Below the pieces are notes generated by a model. That model did not search any database, was not told the DNA's origin, and saw only the letters and a list, made by a program, of their open reading frames with translations. Both the position numbers and the translations under genes were made by a program. Below are positions 29,115 through 39,245 of a stretch of 64,000 nucleotides of DNA, piece after piece (positions within the stretch are counted from its first letter, which is position 1; every line of letters starts with the position of its first letter). The stretch is from Diplonema papillatum (Eukaryota; Euglenozoa; Diplonemea; Diplonemida; Diplonemidae), in assembly GCA_030068145.1 (NCBI GenBank), contig JAPJBO010000561.1, positions 1 to 64,000 on the forward strand. Direction: 5' to 3'.

Positions 29115-29636
29115 ATGTCATTCACTCCAGGGCCGGCGACGCCTGAGAACCAGCGGCAGTTGGAACGGCAGCGCGACGGCCTGGAGGCGAGGAAGCAGGC
29201 GCTGGGGTCGCAGTTCTACGGGTACGGCGACGGCAAGGATGGGTCGACGAAGGGGTTCGATTTCCACGCCATGACGAGCCACAAGCGGGCGTGGAACAAC
29301 CCCGTATTGTACCATTCCCTAAACGCCGCAGGCCTTGTCGGCGGGTCGTGGGGTTTGTACTTCTTCTTCCGACACCCCGTCCACAACAAGCTGTTCCACG
29401 TGACCGAAATGCTCCGGAGGACCCTCGTCGGCTCGTTGTGCGCCCTGCCGTTCACCTTCGCGCTCGCCTCTTACGCGCGGAGTTATTCCCTGGAACAGTC
29501 CCGTTCGGACCTCCACAAGAGGGGCGACAACTGGCGGAGAGACTACCTAGCCGACGGCGGCAAACTCATGGAAGCACCCCCGAACCCGATGTACCGGGGC
29601 CCCCAAGGCATGGCCGGCGACGAAAAGAAAGAGTGA
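29115..29636 (+). CDS. Conserved-looking 173-aa membrane protein, function unknown
   Basis: The ATG at 29,115 opens a 173-codon frame ending at TGA (29,634-29,636). The N-terminus is polar and charged (residues 1-65). Two hydrophobic segments follow: A-G-L-V-G-G-S-W-G-L-Y-F-F-F (about 72-86) and L-V-G-S-L-C-A-L-P-F-T-F-A-L-A-S-Y-A (about 105-122). The C-terminus is basic then polar (R-G-D-N-W-R-R-D-Y-L-A-D-G-G) with a Y-R-G-P-Q-G motif. A small two-helix protein without a clear signal peptide, with a short charged loop between the helices, suggests an inner mitochondrial or similar organelle membrane subunit. That is inference, and I do not recognise the family. The regular amino-acid mix and GC-rich codons support a real gene. 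Confidence 0.65.
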   Translation: MSFTPGPATPENQRQLERQRDGLEARKQALGSQFYGYGDGKDGSTKGFDFHAMTSHKRAWNNPVLYHSLNAAGLVGGSWGLYFFFRHPVHNKLFHVTEMLRRTLVGSLCALPFTFALASYARSYSLEQSRSDLHKRGDNWRRDYLADGGKLMEAPPNPMYRGPQGMAGDEKKE

Positions 29637-30040
29637 GGCTCCTCTCCCTTTCGGCCGCGCGCGGGAGCGCTTCCCAACTAACTCTGCAGGGGGAACTCGG
29701 CTGGCCCACAGGCTTCTAAAGGTGGTGCAGCGGACTACCGCGGCTGTATCGGACGATAACCCCTCATGCTAGCTTCCGACGAGCCTCCAGAAACGGCTTT
29801 CGCATCCGAGGATGGCAACACGTACGCGAGTTGCCTCAATAGACTTGCACGTGGAACCATGAAAATCGATGGCATGTTGCTGTTGCGAGTTCCAACACTG
29901 GCGAAGGTGCGTAGCCAAATCGGAGGGTTTTTTGGCTAAACCGAAAGATCCTGAGTTTTTCGCTTGTTCACGAATTCCAGGAGTGGGGGGGAACCTAGCG
30001 TTATTCGAGGGAGTCATTTGTCGGCCGCTCGCTTCTGCAC
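29637..30040. other. Gene-free spacer (likely 3' UTR and intergenic)
   Basis: No coding signal or clear repeat. Confidence 0.4.
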
Positions 30041-30041
30041 G

Positions 30042-30200
30042 GGTGAAGTCCAGCGTCAGGAGCTGGAGTTAAAAAAACGGGTGTCACGCGCTTTTCGGGT
30101 GTGGGTTTACTCGCGTTTTTGGCTGTGTTGTAGCACACCCGCTTTGCGGGTGTGACCCGGGCACCCTTCTTTAAACTCCGGCTTCTGAGGCTGGACTCAC
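30042..30200. repeat. Imperfect inverted repeat, MITE-like
   Basis: GGTGAAGTCCAGCGTCAGGA, then GCTGGAGTTAAA and CGGGTGTCAC at 30,042-30,090, is the imperfect reverse complement of GTGACCCGGGCACCC...TTTAAACTCCGG...CTTCTGAGGCTGGACTCACC at 30,151-30,200. The loop contains a further hairpin (CACACCCGCTTTGCGGGTGTG at 30,134-30,154). The arm shares its (C)TCCAGC(C/G)TCAG(A/G)AG core with the 3' flank of the BILBO1-like gene (25,361 and its copies). Confidence 0.7.
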
Positions 30201-32170
30201 CGTGTGCACTAGATGATAGCCACAATCTGAGAGAAAACAGGCTATCCCAGGAGTCGGTCGCTCCACCAGACCCGAATACTTGCCCCGCCCAGCCGGCGCA
30301 GAGAAATCCTGTGGGTGTCCGATTGTGCCCGAATATCCTTCGATGGGTCGCAAGACAGAGTTGACCCCCCACTCTTCCACCTTTTTCTCGGGAGAAGGCG
30401 ACGGATGGGAAATCCATTTTTCTCTAGCTTTTTGAAGAGCTGCGACTCAGCCACCGCTCCGCCCCTCACACACCCCCCCGCTTGCGCCGTTGCTGCGGTG
30501 AATTCTTTCAGCCTCTTTGGTGGCGCGCACCAGGGAAGCGCACATGGACAATGCTCGGCTATCCTTCGGTGGTCACAAGAAAAAGGTCCCTGCAAGGTAC
30601 CAACCTCCTTTCGAGTCGTCAGTTTACGGAACTCGTGTATTTTACGCCGAGTTCTGAGTGCGGCGCGCCGCCTCCAGAGTTACGCCTCTGTTGTTAGAGC
30701 CCCCGGATTGCCGACCCCCCTCCCTTTAATTAAACATACGAGACGATGCCAAGAGCGGAACCTGCAGCCAACATGGACTTCTAAAGAAAGTAGAAACGGG
30801 GTTCTACTTCTCAAAAGAGTGCTTTCAGGATAGAATTGGGCCCCCATTCAGCCCCAGATTACGGGTTCTGGATGGTGTAGATCGCACAACCCGCACATGC
30901 ACATCATCGTGCTTTGCCAGAACATTTCTACCCAAGCACACCCCCTCCCCTTTTGGCATCAAAGTGTTCCCCCGTGGGTGTTCCTGGCTGTTTGACGAAC
31001 GGCCGCGACACACCCCCCCCCCAATCCGCTGTCCTGTCTATAGGCACACAGATCCCGCGCTGATAACGGTCCAAAGACGCCCTGCACTTGACGTCGCCTA
31101 TCCTGGCTCGTCGGGACGCTTATGGTACTGTGAAACGACCCAAAGCGCCCATCTGGGAACCAATGGCAAGAGAGAAGGGAGCATGGAAAGAATGTCCCGG
31201 GGTCCAAGGCCAGGATTGGTTGTGGGCTTTTCGGGCAAAATTGAGCAGTTGCACTACCCACGCCCGAGGCGCCTCGTGTTTGAACCCTGCGTCTATCAGA
31301 ATACACCTGTGACCGCGGACCGAAAATGCGGCGCATCAAGGCGAGCAGAGGAGCTGAAAAACACGATCAATCCGGCGCAAAGAGACTAACCAAGGCAGGT
31401 TTCCAATCGCCAACAGGGCTTCTTTGCATTGGTAACACAACCGATCAGAGTCGATCAGCACTGGGGGTGGCGTGGAACAACTCAGCGTCTAGAGCCCGTC
31501 GGTTCGCAGCCAGACGAAAGGGGGAACTGTTTCCCGCTTTGCTTTTCTTCTTGTTCGATCAGTATTTGTAGGCGTCACGGGGGTGGCCGCTTACTCCCCA
31601 CCACCGCAGCTCTCTCCAAGAAATCGGATACCGCAAGGTTCCCGGATCTTGACTCCATGCTTGCTGCCGCTCCACCACATCCGCAGCCGTCCGTACCTTG
31701 ATCAGGGTCCGTGGACGCTGAGGGGACAAGAGCAGGGTACTAGCTTGAGGACGCATTCTGGTTCGAAGACCAGTTTCTTTCCGCCGGAAAAGATGGTTAT
31801 CCCTCTTGAAACAAAGCAGCATTTAGTATTCACCGACGGGATCCGTAGCGCGGTGGGTAGTCCAGTAGAGCGCATTAAGGTGCTGCTGTACTGCACTGGC
31901 TCACCTACCGTACCCTAGATGGCTACCCAACCAGTTTCCCCTTCTAAGTTCGAGGCCAGAGCTAGTACCCTGCACGAGAGAAACAGAGGAAACAACGAAA
32001 AATACTTCGGCCCTTGTCGAACCTGTCTTCTTCCCTTGGCCTTTGCGTCTACCCAAATGAGCTTCTAGATCGCCGCCATCGTGGTTTGATCCACGCTGGC
32101 TGATACCTGAGCTTCTTCCCTCGAGCTACGAATGGGCGAGAGGCCCTTCGGGCGCGGCGTACTTCGACAG
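30201..32170. other. Gene-free region
   Basis: Nothing coding is supported on either strand. Composition is mixed, with short C-runs and no large repeat. Confidence 0.45.
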
Positions 32171-32179
32171 CTATCCGGG

Positions 32180-32700
32180 GGTTCGTTCGGTGGCACGCAA
32201 AGCAGACCGAGGCCTGCCGCTTTGTCAAAGCGTATTCTTTAATTCGATCCACACCTGAACCACTAAGAGCTTCGCAGGTGGGAGAGAGTTTCCGTCAGTC
32301 ATCCCTCGAGTCGGCTGTTGTAGGTGTTTCGTTGGGTGGCACGCAAAGCAGACCGAGGGCACCGTCGCCTGCCGCACACCTGAACCACCATGAGCTTCGC
32401 AGCTGGGAGAGAGTTTCCGCAGCCATCCCTCGAGTCGGCTGTTGTAGGTGTTTTCGTTGGGTGGCACGCAAAGCAGACCGAGGGCACCGTCGCCTGCCGC
32501 TTTGTCAAAGCGGATTCTTTAATTCGATCCACACCTGAACCACCAAGAGCTTCGCAGCTGGGAGAGAGTTTCCGCAGTCATTCCTAGAGTCGGCTGTTGT
32601 AGGTGTTTTCGTTGGGTGGCACGCAAAGCAGACCGAGGGCACTATCGCCTGCCGCTTCATCGAAGCGGACTCTTTGAATCGAGCCACACCTGACCACCAA
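32180..32700 (+). repeat. Minisatellite, about four units of 125-160 bp
   Basis: GTGGCACGCAAAGCAGACCG recurs at about 32,190, 32,337, 32,461 and 32,618. Each is followed by CGCCTGCCGC and then by CACCTGA(A)CCACCA(A/T)GAGCTTCGC and GGGAGAGAGTTTCCG. The units vary in length because the TTTGTCAAAGCG...TTTAATTCGATCC segment is missing from some. Confidence 0.92.
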
Positions 32701-33726
32701 GAGCTTCGCTACTGGCCACGGCACGGGAGCCGGAGAATTCCGGTATCGTCATCGTCGTCATCATCCTTCTACTACGGAAGGATGCTGCACAGACACCCTT
32801 CAGAAGGTGGTATAGATGTTAGGTGCTATCACACTTCAGAAGGCGGCGACCCGCATCCAGACACACGATACCCGCTTCAGCGGCGGTGACGCGCACGTAG
32901 AGACGCTACGTGCACACCCCCAGGTGAGGTGCCGTACACACCCAGGTGCAGTGTCGCAGTTAAGAAGGTAGTGACACTACGTTGTCACAGTGTCCCTGAT
33001 GCTAGGTGGTGATACCATGCTAACGATGTACCCAAAAAATCGCAACGTAACGAACGCATATCTTGGATGGTGTTCCTGGTATGATGAATCCTAAATCCGA
33101 CAACCAGACCAAAATGCAGGTACACGGATAGTGGCTTGCGGTATAGTGGTCTGCGTCCAGGTGAACACCGAAGCACTTCCTAGCACTTCCTAGCACTATC
33201 CTCGCACTTCTGTGATATCAAAGTGAACCTTTTAAAAATACTTCCTGACAGACCTTCCTTTCGCCCCCTCAAACCCCTCCCCGAAACAGACACACACACA
33301 CAAACCCACGCACACACACACGGAAGAAAAGGTCCCTACAGGGTACGAACCTCCTTTCTTCGGGAGAGGAGGGAAACCCCCTCGAGCGCCACTCTTTTGT
33401 GCTAGACAAGAGAGAAGCAAGCCTCACCTCCCCCCGAGCTCTCTTCAAGAGGTTCTGGGGTATATTAAGGAAACCAGAAGCACAGTTCACACTACAAAAA
33501 ACACAACATCACCAAACATCAAAAAAAAGGATAGAAAGAACCCAACCTCACAAACAGTAACAAGAAAAAGCAAAAAAGAAAAAAAAACCCATCGAAAGCC
33601 GGTAGAGTAATCTTGCCTAAAGAAATCAACTGCCTTCGGGTAGGCTAGTCTGACACTAGTTGTCGTCGGGGGGGAAAAAAAAGCAGGGATTTATACGCCG
33701 GTCTAGATGGGCGCCCGTCCATCCTC
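32701..33726. other. Gene-free region
   Basis: No gene. Short repeats of GCACTTCCTA (33,171-33,195) and a CA/CACG-rich patch (33,286-33,325) are present. An A18 tract (33,727-33,744) ends the stretch. Confidence 0.45.
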
Positions 33727-33744
33727 AAAAAAAAAAAAAAAAAA

Positions 33745-34268
33745 GGGCGCAGCAGCCGCGTACGCTGTAGCCGTCAAGGAGCGTGTCTACAACGCAATCA
33801 TCGCCAATGAGCCAGACCCGCGGGAATGGAAGGCGGTGCCGCTAGTTGTAGACACGTTCGGGGCCTGGTGCCCAGGAGCAATCACGGAGCTGCGGCACAT
33901 TGCCCGCGCCAACGCCCTCCGTGAAGACCGGACCGTTTCGGCCGCCTGCCAGGACCTCTTCCACCGCTTGAGCTTTTCTATAGCCCGAGGGGTGGCAAGG
34001 ATCGTCATTGCATCTGGTGGGGCGCGACCGGACGAAGCGGATCCACCCTGATGCAGGGGGTAGAGTCACTGCATCGCGGGTTTTTTTACCGGGTCGGACC
34101 TGTTAGCAGTCACGCGCAGGCCAGTCCCGTGTCGCTGTGAGACAGGCGTTCACAGTGTGCTGAAGAAGCATTTCTTTGGACTACCGCTCCGGAAGCAACC
34201 GGATACCGGCAGCCCCGCTGTACCAACATGGCAAGTACAGTGTCCCGCGCTCCAAAAAAAAAAAAAAA
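33745..34268 (+). mobile_element. LINE-B copy 3, 5'-truncated, with A15 tail
   Basis: It begins directly after an A18 tract and encodes the last part of the LINE-B ORF (V-P-L-V-V-D-T-F-G-A-W-C-P-G-A, then the R-G-V-A-R-I-V-I-A-S-G-G-A-R-P-D-E segment) with a changed stop. It carries the shared 3' UTR and ends in A15 (34,254-34,268). It differs from copy 2 by substitutions and a small insertion, so it came from a different source copy. Confidence 0.88.
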
Positions 34269-34299
34269 CCCACGGGCTGGCGGGTGTGGGTAGGCTACC

Positions 34300-34395
34300 A
34301 CAGCAGTCATAGGGGGTCATGGGGGGGCCCATAGGGGGTCCATAGGGGGGTCATAGGGGGTCCCAGGGGGTCATAGGGGGGGGGGGGGGGGTTGC
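34300..34395 (+). repeat. G-rich short tandem repeat (ATAGGGGGTC units)
   Basis: CATAGGGGG(T/G) units run from 34,307 and end in a pure G-run (34,374-34,391). No coding content. Confidence 0.85.
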
Positions 34396-34839
34396 AGGGT
34401 GGACGAGCGTACGCCGAACATTATTGAAGTTCGCAAAGGCTTCGGTGTACTTCGATGCCGTGTCGGCGGTCCTCGCAAAGAGAGAGCAGTTGGCACGACG
34501 CCCCATGCCCTTATTCTCCAACTCTTCCTTGTAATCCAACTGCTGTGTTTTCCCCCTCACGCGCTCTTTGCCGGACAACTGCTGGTTCTCCCACCTCTCT
34601 GCTGCACCCTCCACCCTCTGGAACATCTGGCTCGGAATCTATACACGGTGCGCAGTGATGCACGGTGATGCACAGTGATCCACGCTAGTGCGGTGTGCAC
34701 AGTGACACGATAGCGCATGGTGGTGCATAGTGATCCACAGTGGAGGACAGTGGTGGCACTAATTTTCGGGCCCTCAACGACTTTGCAGGGCTGGCTGGGG
34801 TGGCTGGACAGGCTGGACCACCACTGGGGCTAAGTTGGA

Positions 34840-36052
34840 TGGAAACGCCGTTTCTTTTAGTTTTTTCGAAATAAGGAAACGGAAACGGAAACGGAAACGG
34901 AAACGTTTCCGTTTCTTTTAAAAGAAACGCCGGAAGGCTCTTCATGCTGAGGGGTCCTATAAGATACCACTTCACGGGTCCTTCTGTGTGTCCGTCGGGT
35001 GTCCGTTTCCAGCCAAATTTTGGCTTTCCTTTCAGACGGGATCACCTTCTTCTTTTGATCTACCAGCGGGCACTTCTCTTCCTCCGTCTTCTGGCGGGCT
35101 CTCTGACTCTTCAGGGCCCTTCCTGGGCTGTTCTTCGACTTGGCTCGGCCCCTTCTTGTGTGTCGTCGCGGCCTCGTTTGTGCAGAGCAGTCGCCGGTGC
35201 TCACCGCTTTCTTTCGTCGGCGATCTGACACGAGCAAATAGGTAACCACAAGCTAATGATGCAGAATGTCGTCACATGTGGATGTTTTCTGACACCAGAT
35301 TCCACTCTTCTGTGCCTACCACTTCGTCTTCTGCTGCTTCCAACCCACGTTCTCATGTGAGTGGGGCTTGTTGAATCTGCCGTCCTCTTCTGCATTGTTG
35401 GTGGTTTCTTCCTGCCGTCGTTGTCTATGCTCCGACAACACCGCCCCTTCCGGTGACGGTTGCCACCCGACGTCGTATGCAAGGTGCACTGTGGCAAGCG
35501 ATGTTTAACGCACACGTTACTGCGTGGCCATCGCTTTTCTGGCGGGTTCAACATTGCCCCGGCATACGTGTGCCCTTCTCACCTCCTGATGCTGATTGCA
35601 CTCCCTCTTTGTCTTACACCGCCGAAAGACCCTGGTCTTGTAGCCTGTGGCGCTGAACGATCGTATCTGTAGAGTCTATTTGTGCTTTTCCGATCGTCTT
35701 CAGCGCGTTGGCCAACAGCCTCGCATAACAGAGCATCGTCGCCACAACAGCCATTGATGTAAAGAGCTGCAGACCTCAAAGTCAGCACAACCGGATGCGT
35801 GTGGTTGCGTCTGCTCCACGCGGTCGCAACTCTTATGCTTCTTTCCTCCCTCTTTTCGGAGCCTCCTTGTCCATGGTTTCCCACTGGATTGCGGGGTCCG
35901 CCGTTCGGAACACATTTCCGGTCGGACCTTCAGCCAGTATACTAGTGGCATACCAGCCGTTTCTTTTGAAAAGAAACGGCGTTTCCATCCACCGCCAAAA
36001 AGAAGGAAACGGAAACGGAAAACGGAAACGGAAACGTTTCCAACGTTTCCAT
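34840..36052. repeat. Inverted-repeat pair rich in GGAAAC hexamers, possible MITE boundaries
   Basis: GGATGGAAACGCCGTTTCTT at 34,838-34,857 has its reverse complement AAGAAACGGCGTTTCCATCC at 35,969-35,990. Next to each lies a (GGAAAC)n run ending in a self-complementary GGAAACGTTTCC (34,875-34,915 and 36,005-36,045). The 1.1 kb between them has no gene. The layout could be a non-autonomous DNA transposon or two dispersed copies of a simple element. Confidence 0.6.
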
Positions 36053-36065
36053 CCTACATAGCACT

Positions 36066-36480
36066 GGGGGGGGGGGGGTCAGTGCTGATACTAAGCCTGA
36101 GACCCCAAAACGAAGTTGCTAACCCTGGTGGGGGTGGGTACCCCCCCCCCCCTACCCCCCCCCCCTCCCCCCCCCCCCCCCCCCTCCTGGTGCAACCCAC
36201 TGTGGACCTACTGTGGGACCCACCTTAGCTAAATTCTCTAAGGTGAAATGGTGGAAAAAGTGGGTCAAAATTTTTTTTTTTTCGAGTGCTTTTTTGGGAG
36301 GATTTTGGGCCAAAAAAAATTTTTTTTTTCTTGGTCGCCTGTGGAAACCACCTTAGAGCGGTCACCACCCTGCCTGCACACATAGCCCTGGGGGGGGGGG
36401 GGGGGGGGGGGGGGGGGAAAGGGGGGGGGGGGGGGTTCCTTTTGGGTGGGGGGGTACCCACCCACCCCTCGTTGCCGTCC
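36066..36480. repeat. Cluster of long homopolymer C and G runs
   Basis: Long C-runs (36,140-36,185) and G-runs (36,391-36,436), with T9-11 runs, occur in a 400-bp stretch without coding signal. Confidence 0.9.
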
Positions 36481-36756
36481 GGCTGACAACGATGCCGAGT
36501 TTAGGGGCCTTAGCATCAGCACTGGGGGGGGTCTGGGGGGTCGACAAACACGTGCTCGGCACCCCGGTGCAAAAGACGGGTACCCGTCCATCTACATGGA
36601 CTATTGCTCTAGGCCGAAATCCCCTTATAAATCCCTGAAAAAAAGAAAAGAAAAAAAAAAAAACCCATCGAAAGAAACCGACTCCTTCCCCCCTCTTCCT
36701 ATAAACCTGCTGAAGACGATCGTGGAGACTTCAAGGACAGGGCGGCACCCCCCCCC

Positions 36757-37140
36757 CCCTTTTTTTTTAAAGAAGAACGGACGAAGGAAGGAGGAAGTGG
36801 AACCATACCGTATGGTTTCAAACCACGGAGTCCTGGACTCCTTTCCCACACTTTTTCTGCGAAGCAGACGCACAAAGGGACGGTGCCACGGCATGATTCG
36901 GCAGCCGCTGCTAAACGAACATCGACGTGGGCGGCATAGAGAAAGAAGAACTACTCTACGGCACCAGAAAGTCCAAAAAACCATGGTAAAGAAAGTAGAA
37001 GGAGAAAAAAGAAGTTGTCGACAACGAAAGAAAGAAAAGAACAGAAAATAAGACTCTGCATTCCGCGAAGAAGACTTGATGCTAGCATCAAACACATGAG
37101 AGGCAAGTAGCGCCTGAACACGAAACTAAGATTTTCCCCC
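36757..37140 (+). repeat. Left terminal repeat of the PLE
   Basis: This copy is uninterrupted. It runs from a T-rich start through TAAAGAAGAACGGACGAAGG to AAGATTTTCCCCCC. It matches 51,461-51,622 and 54,259-54,481 nearly base for base. It contains the 16-bp palindrome TTGATGCTAGCATCAA. I looked for a hammerhead core (CTGANGA with GAAA), which PLE terminal repeats often have, and did not find one. Confidence 0.85.
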
Positions 37141-38005
37141 CAACGGAGTATGCCGGCCTTCTGAAGGCACAGGTCTTACTCTGCTCTCCAATGGAGAAGA
37201 CATCAGTTCCCCGGAAACAAGGGAATACCCAACCACCTACGAAGATAGGAAAACCCTGGCCGACTGCAGTAAAGCAGCACCGGCAGGAGAACGGCCCAAT
37301 AAACAGCATCGAACTGACAAACACCCCACCTCCGAATTCCCAAAACAAGGCGAGATTTGGAAAGGACCGCGTTGTCTACGCGGGAAAAGGTGAGTTGCCA
37401 GTTATTCTCTTCCCTCCTTCATTTCCCAACAAAGAACAGTCTTCCGGGTGGCGAAACGGAAAACAAAGCACTCAGCTGCCTTCCCCCGTCCCGCCTACCG
37501 GATGCAAAATGTGACGTCCCAGCTTCTCTGCAGCACAGGGACTGATAGCCGGAAGCAAAGCCCCGCATCCCTTTGTTGGCCGCGGCCGGTACCACTACAG
37601 CACTTTCGAGCGCCATAAGGTACCGGCCCCGATGCAAAGTAAAAGTTTTATTTACCCCCGCCCTGCAACCCCGCGTCAGAGAGGAAGGCTGTCTACCTTC
37701 CTGCGCCCCATTTCTTCCCCAGCTTAGAACAACCCATGAGCGAGCCCCAAGCCAACTCCCCGTCAGTGGCTCTTGTCGGGGCAGCCATTCACAACTGACA
37801 GGAAGAAGACGACGGGCGAACTCTAGTGTGTCTTTTCCAAGCAAAAACACCCCAAATAAAAAGGGTACAGAAAAGCACAGGTGCCATCCACACCAGTGCA
37901 GAAAACCCAGGGAAACCAGAACCCCGGGCAACGACGGAGACCCGAACCGATACCGACCACTTGGATGTTGTAACCACACGATGGCCCCTTGCCGTGTGGC
38001 CCTAA
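37141..38005. other. PLE 5' region, no gene recognised
   Basis: This lies between the left terminal repeat and the coding frame. No protein is recognisable on either strand. It may hold the internal promoter and leader of the element. Confidence 0.4.
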
Positions 38006-38026
38006 AAAAACGCCGCAGGACCGCTT

Positions 38027-39212
38027 TTGGACCTGTCAGCCCGACACGTTGATAGACCCAAAATAAAAAATCCCACACTCGTCTCTAAATCGCCATTGAA
38101 AGTGCCTAGGAAGCACAACCATTCGAGGCGGAGTGCTGCGTCGTCTGCCACCACCGAGTCCGAAAACATGAAAGTTGACTACTTTGATGATGAACTCGAA
38201 GGTACAGACACTAAGGTAGTCGTCGGATATCCGATTCGGACAGATGACGAATGCCTTATTTTCCGACAGCGCCACTCCCAGGAAGGACCTGAACTTGTTG
38301 GTCGTTTCCCAGCGACACGGAGAGAGGGAAAGGAAGAGAAACGCTGCGACAAAGGTCATCCCAGACCCCAAGCAGCCCCAAAAACAGAGAAATCCTGCGA
38401 GAAAGGTCTTTCCAGACCCCAAGCAGCCCCAGAACAGAGGAACCGTGGAACTACTCAACGCCCGGTTCACAATGATCGACCAAAGGAGCGCGAACAAAAG
38501 AGGCCACAAAAAGAAAAACCCAGAGCACAAACACGTAAACGCCGCCAAGAAAAATCGGAAGAACGACCACGTGACTCTGAGGCAAAAAAACAAAACCAAA
38601 AAAACAAGAAAAGAGCAAAAACACGCGCCAACAGAAAAGAACGGCGAAAACAAAAAACAAAACGGCCCAAATCTGACACTCGATTCCTCGCCGCTTTTGT
38701 CCACACCCGCCGCCACCCTGACGACGGCGACGACGATCACGGAAGTCGAAGAAGAAGCGCGATCGAAAACTTCTGGAAGCGATACGGCACGAAGGTGTCA
38801 AATGGACGGAACAAGTGCGGGACCGACCGAAGCGACGTCGCCGACAGCACGACCGGAGTGATCTACGTGCTTCTGAACGAAGGGGGCACCGTCCTCTACG
38901 TGGGTCAGACGTCGAAGACGGCCGAGATGCGAAACAGCAAGCACTGGGAAAATCGGAACTCCAAGGGCAACCGTGTGTCGCAACAATTGCGAAAGCGAGG
39001 CCGAAAGCTCTACGCGTGTCCGATACAGAATGTTCCGGAACGGCTGTACGTACAGCCCGCTGACTTCGCGCGCGTTGCTCTCCCTATCGAAGATTTCTGG
39101 ATCAAGTGGCTAAACCCGCCCTTGAACATGACGAATCGGCGCCACGGAGAGAGGGTCAACCGCAAGGCTGCAAAGAAGAAGAAGAGGCAACGTCCACCGC
39201 AACGCCTCCGCA
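38027..39212 (+). pseudogene. PLE polyprotein part 1: basic region and GIY-YIG endonuclease (interrupted)
   Basis: The frame opens after a TAA at 38,003. The first in-frame ATG is at 38,168. A long Lys/Arg/Gln-rich region (to about 38,750) is followed by a GIY-YIG nuclease domain: G-V-I-Y-V-L-L (about 38,855), then L-Y-V-G-Q-T (about 38,891) 11-12 residues on, then a downstream helix with R. GIY-YIG domains make the target nick in endonuclease-bearing PLEs. The frame reaches base 39,212, where LINE-D starts. The stop at 39,239 and the last residues before it belong to the inserted LINE. The matching codon phase resumes at 48,161. Confidence 0.75.
39198..39212 (+). repeat. 15-bp target site duplication, left copy (LINE-D)
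   Basis: CGCAACGCCTCCGCA here is identical to 48,147-48,161. It brackets LINE-D exactly. Confidence 0.92.
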
Positions 39213-39245
39213 GGGATTCAACACACATTATCAAAAATTAACGAA

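Noticed and set aside
32180..32700. CRISPR-like repeat array
   Set aside because: Units are long, unequal and without unique spacers, in a eukaryotic context. It is a minisatellite.
36446..37051. A 201-codon gene over the left PLE terminal repeat
   Set aside because: Lys/Arg-rich translation of a non-coding repeat. The same sequence in the right repeat is not preserved as a frame.
36757..37140. Hammerhead ribozyme in the PLE terminal repeat
   Set aside because: No CTGANGA core with a paired GAAA box was found on either strand by eye. A covariance search would be decisive.
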